From Elephas maximus indicus (lineage: Eukaryota > Chordata > Mammalia > Proboscidea > Elephantidae), in the NCBI RefSeq assembly GCF_024166365.1, contig NC_064827.1, positions 48,016,635 through 48,080,634 on the forward strand: 64,000 bases of DNA. Direction: 5' to 3'. Below are positions 58,200 through 64,000 of this stretch, piece after piece. Each line of letters starts with the position of its first letter. Within the stretch, counting starts at the first letter, position 1. The translations under genes and the position numbers were made by a program. The notes beneath the pieces are model-generated. The model did not search any database. It was not told the origin of the DNA and worked only from the letters and a program-made list of their open reading frames with translations.

Positions 58200-58400
58200 A
58201 TGGGGATCATTTCAGAGCAGCGGCTCTGGAGTCACGTTGCCTGGTGTGAACCCTGGTCCTGGTGTTTCCTTGTTGGACAATCTTGGGCAAGTTACTTAAG
58301 CTCTCTGAGCCTCAGGCGCCTCATAATAATCACTGTCGTGACGATGAACAGAGCGAGCACACGTTCAATGCCCAGCATAGTACCTGGCATGTAGTGAGCT
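58200..58400 (+). repeat. MIR SINE in a TBC1D2 intron
   Basis: GTGTGAACCCTGGTCCTGGT, then ATCTTGGGCAAGTTACTTAA and CTCTGAGCCTCAGGCGCCTC. Confidence 0.82.
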
Positions 58401-61400
58401 GTTTATAATGTTAGCCATCCTCATCTTAATATTCAATGTCTTCCCAGCGACTACTGGCCTCTCAAGATACTAGGCAAACACAAGGTCCTGCATTCAAAGA
58501 TGTCTGGGGAACACTGCACACTCTGGGCCCCTCTCGGAGGCTCGTGAAGCACATTATCTTAGTAAAGCCTCTGAGAAACCCTGCAGAAAACCCCTGTGAC
58601 TCTCCAGCTCTGGGGTGCCCAGTGGAGCCCCTGTCACGCATTATACCCACTGGCCCTCAGACACACTTGGGGAGATGCATTTTGAAGCCTCAGACTCTCT
58701 GTGAGCTTAAAGAGCATTCAAAGAGCACATGTGTCCACATGTTTATGTTTCTCTGGGATCTTACTAGATTGGATTCCTAACCTCCAACCTCTTCTGAGGT
58801 TCAGGCCTCTTCGAAAACAGGGTTGATGCTCAAAAAAATAAAGGTATCCCTTCTCCCTCTCAAATACATCGGGAAGGAATTTCTCCCCAGTCTGGCTCAA
58901 ATATTTGTACAAATCCTCTGAGTCTGGGCTGAGTGGATGGAGAAGACGAACAGTCACAGGTTCCTGGGAAACAGTCACAGGCTCCATCCTCTCAGAGGTC
59001 ACTTGGTTCAGGGACAGCAAATATGTGGCACACTGGCCACCAATCCCTTTTTCCATGCCCAGGGCAGACATAACTAATTGATCATGGCACACTTTCCCAC
59101 TGAATGAGTCTGGAGGCTGCCTTAGAAACTCTCTCCAGGCAGGGCTACAGGCAGCTGCCTCCTGCTGCTCATCCTTGGTCTGCACAAACTCCTTGTTGCA
59201 CAGGCTCAGAAAGCAAGCAACTTGCTCAAGCTCACACAGTCAGTTGGTGGCAGAGTAGAAATAGAGCCCAGGACTCCCAAAGTCCAGCTTGGGGCTCTTC
59301 CTCCCTGCCTCTCCCCCTCTATTCCAGGGGAGCCTCAGGATGTTGAGACTTCTGCACACATTCAAAGGCCAGCGATCTAAGGCTGCTGGTACCCACTAGG
59401 TCTCGGAGCTGCAGCTGGATTCCAACCTAAGGCATTCAGGCCCGGGCAGGCCTACAGAAGAAACTCTTGAGAGAGGGACAACATGAGTCAGTTGGGTGGA
59501 GGAGGAACTACATTTAAGGAACTCTGTGGAGGTCAGAAAACATTTTTCAAAGGGGCATGGGTTTAATTTTTTCCCTCTAAGTCAGCACTAAATCATCACT
59601 GTGAGCTCTGTCACCCTCGGAAGAGGCTGGATTTGCTGCCTTAGAAGCAGGGTTTGGCCTCTTGAGGGGCCACATGCAGTTCTAACAGCAGCCACTAGGT
59701 GGCAGAACTCAGACAAGAACTGTATGAGGGTCTCACAGGCTTGGATTTAAGAGCCTTCCAAAGAACTCACTGCAACTTCCACATGTGAACAGGCTCTATA
59801 AATAACTTTCTATTTAAAGCAATAGTATTTGCCTAGGTCCCAATTACCTTTGCTTGCATATCAAATTAAAAGTAAAATAGCATTCAGAGAAAATATAAAG
59901 AAATACCCTTTTGGTATGGGTATCTGCCACTCTCTTGGTCTCAGTTGTTCCTTATATACCCCTTTGCAGCCTGTGTGTTGCCTCTGTCCACACAGGGAGA
60001 AGCCTCTTTCCTATGAGGTATATCTCAAGGCCCTCCTGCTACAGGATTGTTTTTCTACCCTTCAGCATAGACTGGACCCCAAAGCACCACAGCCCATGTG
60101 GCTACTAGATTGGATTCATGACCTCTAACCTCTTGGAGGTCTCAGAAGAGGTCACGTGTGATTAGGATAAAAGGTTTCTGAGTGCCCTCAGCATTCCCTC
60201 TGCCAAGTTCCCATTCTGAGTGAGGGCAGGTGGTCAGAAGGCCTGGGCTACGGGCTAAAGAACAGGGTTGGCACTTGGTCCAGCCTCCATAGGCGGTGTG
60301 GCACTGGGCAGGTCCCGTAACCTCTTGGACTTTTTCTTGCCTCACATGTACAACGGGAGCACTGATGCCCACCTCACTGGGTTTTTACGAGGAATAGATG
60401 GCGTCAGGTATGTAAAGCACCCGGCACCCTGAGTGCTCTCATTAAGTGTTAGTTCCTACCTTATCTTTTGTATGAAATGTAAAAATTATTATCCATATTA
60501 ACCTCATAGCTTCCAGCTTCCTTCAAAGCTATTCTTAAAGAGGCTTTGCAATTTTTTTCCCTTTTGGATTTTACCACATTCAAACAGATGAGAGGTGTAC
60601 AGGCTTTTGCTCAGCTGCTGAATGAATGAATGAGTGAAAGAACACATGTCCACAGACATCACGTACAGCACACATTTAGATTAGCATTAAATCCGAACTT
60701 ATTTTCCAAGAAGGCTTAGATTGAGAGGCATTATTGTTGGGGTTTAACTGAACTCCCAACAGTTACACATATAAATGCTCAATTTCACCCAATTTTAGAT
60801 TGGAAGTATCAAAAATAACCTACCTCTGGAAACCATTCATATTTGAGTAGGGACACTGAATGTTTATTATATGTTAAATAAATGCCACATACTGCCTGTT
60901 TTAAAAAAAAAAAATGGTTTATATAAATTTGGTTTGAGTATGCCCTCACCCATTTAAATTAAATTGAGTCAAAATGTGCTTTGGGAAACTTCTGAGATTA
61001 TGTAACCTCTAGCTCTCCAAGGATCCTGGAGGGGGCAGTCCTATGAACCAGGCGATCCTGCCCCTCTCTATCCCAGATCCCTTGGCCCCAGCAGATTGGA
61101 CGAAAGTGGAAAACTAACCCAAGCTGGACCAATCAGATTCCTTCCCTTGGGAATTTAGGACTGGGATGTGTAGGGCTAGGCCTGAAAGACCCAAGATTTG
61201 GGGACGGAGGCTTCCATTCTGACAACCTCCATGGGCCCTAAATATCCAGGGAATGAGTGGGCAGAAAGGTTGGTCACTGAGAGAAAGAAGTAGACATGGA
61301 GAGTGAAGGAGAGGCCAGAGACCATGCAGACCCTGCGAGGTGGTGTACAGCGGTGCTGTACAACCTCACAGAATACAGCTGAGCTATGCCTAGGAGTTGT

Positions 61401-61882
61401 GCAGAGCTTCAACCATGCTGGAGAGAGTAGCTGCCTGGGATCCCAAGGACCATCTGGTCCCCAGTCCTATTTTTTCCTGATTCTGTGAGCTCCCTCTGTA
61501 CTATTTATAAATTCCCTTTTTTGTGGACTCCTCTGAATGGGTTTCTATGCCTTCAGAGAAAATGATCCCCAACCCAGACAGTCCTGCAATACGTAGGCAG
61601 GACTATACATGACACCCCTCAGGAGACTGTTCATGAGATTTCCTATGTGAGTGGCACCTCCTAGAGCACAAATCAAGGGAGAACTAGGGATCCATGAGCT
61701 CTGGGCTCAGGCCCATTTCTGCCTTGAATGTGTCCTTTCACCTGCCTGATTCCACCTGTATGGTGGGGATCAAGCCTCCTGAGCTCACCTCTCTGGGCCC
61801 TGGGACACTCCAAGGAGGCAAAGATGTGGTGGGTGTGCTCTAAGGGTAACATCTGTGCCTTGCTGCAGCTACAGTGGCTCAC
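58401..61882. other. TBC1D2 intron, mostly unassigned
   Basis: A MIR-like piece lies at about 60,290-60,450, an A run at 60,901-60,914, and an A/T-rich part at 60.5-61.0 kb. A 155-codon minus-strand frame at 58,718-59,185 has no recognised homology or splice context. Confidence 0.5.
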
Positions 61883-62353
61883 CTGTTCAGGCCCTGGCAG
61901 TAGCCGATGGTGGGATTCTGCCAGGAGAAGGCCAGCAGTACCCGGCGGAGCTTGTCGGGGAAGCTGGAGGTGGGACAGGTGAAGTGCTTGTTGTTGGGGA
62001 AGGTACGGTTCAGGTCCAGCTCGATCTGACGGGCAGCGGGGTGCTCACAGGTCTGGCCTCGGCTCAGCAGCTTCTGATAGTGGCCAGGGACCTGCAGGTG
62101 CTGCACACGGAGGTGGACAAGCCACCTCCAGACACGTGGCCGGTGCTCTTGGGGAATGCCTGCTCGCAGCAGCTGCTTAAGCTCAGCTGAGGGCACAAGC
62201 TCCCCCAGGGCAGCCCAGCGCTCTCGCAGTGGCTGCTCCTCATGGGCCAGCAGGTGGTGGGAACGGACCTCTAGCACCTGGATCTTGGCCAGTAGCTTCA
62301 GGTCTTCTACCTCGTAGTCAGGCACCGTCAGGAAGCCATACTCGTCATACTCG
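61883..62353 (-). CDS. TBC1D2: TBC1D2 exon with the start of the TBC Rab-GAP domain and both catalytic fingers
   Basis: Exon of 471 bases with acceptor TTTGCTGGCAG| and donor CTGAACAG|GTGAGCC. It first encodes the conserved EYDEYGFLTVPDYEVEDLK linker. The TBC domain then begins near LLRAGIPQEHRPRVWRWLV. TBC proteins accelerate GTP hydrolysis by Rab GTPases with a dual finger. The arginine finger is seen in IELDLNRTFPNNKHF, matching the IxxDxxRT pattern. The glutamine finger is in YCQGLN at the exon end. Both are intact, so the GAP should be active. Family knowledge: TBC1D2 (Armus) inactivates Rab7, is an effector of active Rac1, and acts in late-endosome, autophagy and E-cadherin traffic. The last codon (Arg) is split across the donor. 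Confidence 0.97.
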
Positions 62354-62479
62354 CTGCCAGCAAAAGCACATGTTAGCAATGTCTTGCAGGGTCCCTCCCT
62401 AGACAAGGGGCACTAGGGGGAGGGGAGTGGACCATGGGCAAGGGCTCACAACTCACAAGACCTGGTTCCTGCCCTGGCT

Positions 62480-62650
62480 TCACTGCAGGTTAGCCATGCA
62501 GCTCTGAGCAGGTCACTTCAGTTCTCTGAACTTCAGTTTGCTCATCTGTATAATGGGTATAGGAATTCCTACTCTGCCTCATGAAAACACAGTGAAATCC
62601 TCTGTCATAAACTGTTGGGGGCCTAGAGAGTGCCTGGTAGATAGTGGGCC
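62480..62650 (+). repeat. MIR SINE in a TBC1D2 intron
   Basis: TCTGAGCAGGTCACTTCAGT followed by CATCTGTATAATGGGTATAG. Confidence 0.78.
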
Positions 62651-63179
62651 CTCATTCATTCTGCACAAATACAACGGATCCTTTTATGACTCCATGCAGC
62701 CTCAGGCCTAAGGAACCCAGCACTGCACATACAGAACCCCACTTGCCACAGCCAGTAAGCCCAAGGATGGGCAGGGAACAGACAGCACCAATGACAAGCA
62801 GAGATGGGAGAGCTGGGGACCCGTTCCAGACAGCCCTTGATTTAGTTAACACTTGTCCCTTCTATGTGCTAGCTCATCTAATCCTAATGATTCTGCAAAG
62901 CAGGGGTCAGAGCCCACACCTTACGGAGACTAAGAGGCTCAGAGAGGTAACGTGACTTGTCCAAGATCATACGGTGAGAGGGCTGGGTCTGCCTTCAGAG
63001 CCCGGGCTCCTGCCACTGGGCACCCAGCCTCCAGAGACCTTGCACCTTAGCCACAGCCCCTTCTGCTGTATCTAACTGCCCGCATCCACTGTGCTCTGCC
63101 AGGGCTTGGCTCCAAGGAGACAGCCGCTTGTCTCCCCTGCCCCCCTCTGATGAACACATCTGGGAAGCAGCTGGGGAAG

Positions 63180-63310
63180 CGGAAAACATGGGCTCTGGAG
63201 CCAGAACATGTCCTGCTGTACCAGTGTGCTGTGTGGCCTTTGGCAAGGGGCTGCCTCCTCTGAGCCTGCCTCTTCTCAGCTGTATAACCGGGCTCCTGAT
63301 GGCCACGTGC
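63180..63310 (+). repeat. MIR SINE in a TBC1D2 intron
   Basis: GGAAAACATGGGCTCTGGAG and TGTGGCCTTTGGCAAGGGGC. It lies about 110 bases from the exon at 63,417. Confidence 0.72.
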
Positions 63311-63416
63311 CACACACCACACACAGGGTTATCTGATCAGAAGAGCTAACAGGATGCAGTGCTGGGGCAGCAGGACCCTGAAGTCAAGTAGACTGGCCCG
63401 CCGCTTCTGAGCTCAC

Positions 63417-63604
63417 CTGATGGGGCTCAGCCGCACGCCGTCAGCCACAGCCTCATCGGCCTCCCACTGCAGTGCTTCCTGGATAAGCTGCTTCAACAGC
63501 TCCGAGCACTTGCTGGCCTCATCCCCCATGATCTCCTGCAGCCTCCGCAGCCCTGCCAGGTACTTGCTTTCCACCTGGCAGTTCTTCGCTTGGAGGTAGG
63601 CGCA
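63417..63604 (-). CDS. TBC1D2: TBC1D2 internal exon (coiled-coil / linker before the TBC domain)
   Basis: Minus-strand exon of 188 bases, with acceptor CCTCCTACAG| and donor ATCAG|GTGAGC. It encodes CAYLQAKN...ALQWEADEA...RLSPI plus two bases of a serine codon completed in the next exon. The segment is charged and leucine-rich (for example KYLAGLRRLQEIMGDEASK), as expected for the coiled-coil region between the N-terminal PH domain and the C-terminal TBC domain of TBC1D2. Reading phase joins exactly to the exon at 61,883-62,353. It is the most 5' TBC1D2 exon I can see; the PH domain and start codon lie beyond the right edge. By comparison with the roughly 928-residue human protein as I recall it, it begins near residue 494. 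Confidence 0.93.
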
Positions 63605-64000
63605 CTGTAGGAGGGTAAGGCAGGGCTGGTCAGGCCACCTGGTCAGGCTGGGGCTGCCCCAAAGGCCCGAGGCCTGAACAGTCCTTCCTCCAGCTCTCAT
63701 CACCCACCCTCCCCCCATCCCCAGATCTTCATATATGGGCAAGGAGGTGGACCCTAAACCTGAAGGGTTTATAGCAAGGCAGAGGGACTCCTGGCAAGAG
63801 AGCCCCAGGGCCTGGGCTGAGGCCAGGTTCAGAAGGAAGGAGGGGTGGGTGCGCAGGGACACACAGGCTCTTGTACGGCCTGCAGTCCCGTTCTGGTTCA
63901 GCCACGTGCTAACTGTGTGACCTGTGGCAAGGTACTTTGCCTCTCTGCGCCTTAGCTACCTCACTGGTAAAATGGGGATATGCAGCGTCTTCTACCTCAG

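Larger units (their letters stand above)
53363..64000 (-). other. TBC1D2: TBC1D2 gene, 3' part (six exons, five introns, runs off the right edge)
   Basis: Coding exons are at 63,417-63,604, 61,883-62,353, 57,955-58,075, 55,144-55,329, 54,283-54,404 and 53,363-53,582, all minus strand with GT-AG introns. The introns hold MIR copies (for example 58,200-58,400, 62,480-62,650 and 63,180-63,310) and an L1M fragment, but almost none of the RTE-mobilised SINEs that fill the left part of the window. Confidence 0.93.

Noticed and set aside
58718-59185. A 155-codon minus-strand frame inside a TBC1D2 intron
   Set aside because: Same strand as the gene, so it was considered as an extra exon. The flanking exons already join in the correct phase, and the sequence does not resemble TBC1D2.

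Overview
This window is mammalian nuclear DNA, most likely from an afrotherian (elephant, sirenian or hyrax). Two things point that way. First, it contains exons of two vertebrate genes with normal GT-AG splice sites. Second, it is full of one lineage-typical repeat pair: RTE/Bov-B-like LINEs and tRNA-derived SINEs that begin near 'GGAGCCCTGGTGG' and end near 'GGTCGCTATGAGTCGGAATCGACTCGACGGCA', as I remember them from elephant-type genomes. I cannot tell the species apart by reading. There is no prokaryotic feature.

Both genes lie on the minus strand. CORO2A (coronin 2A) fills roughly 1-47,100. A probable non-coding first exon sits in a CpG island near 47.0 kb, followed by a 33-kb first intron. 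The first coding exon is at 13,803-14,003, and the second intron runs off the left edge. TBC1D2 (Armus/PARIS-1, a Rab7 GTPase-activating protein) occupies 53,363 to beyond the right edge. Its last six exons are all present and join in frame into about 435 C-terminal residues, including the whole catalytic TBC domain with both finger motifs. TBC1D2 upstream of CORO2A in the same orientation, about 6.3 kb apart, is the arrangement I remember from human 9q22.33, so this is a conserved syntenic block.

The rest is intron and intergenic DNA made largely of interspersed repeats. From 1 to 13 kb there is a dense nest: an inactive L1 carrying a solo LTR, RTE fragments, a nearly full-length RTE (8,562-11,712) that landed in an older L1, and many SINEs with readable target-site duplications. 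From 15.3 to 17.1 kb a MaLR-like LTR is split by an RTE copy that keeps a 257-codon reverse-transcriptase frame. A second LTR of that family at 41,957-42,451 has a perfect 5-bp target duplication. From 17 to 46 kb the intron is more GC-rich, with MIR, L2, MER5-type and SINE copies and short tandem repeats. The TBC1D2 part (53-64 kb) is relatively repeat-poor.

I found no undescribed gene system. The observations most worth checking are small rearrangement scars: a SINE with a 38-bp insert matching sequence 2.5 kb away, a perfect 16-bp-arm hairpin inside an RTE copy, a 145-bp direct duplication, a repeat family I could not name present in two copies, and a tight inverted SINE pair in the CORO2A intron.
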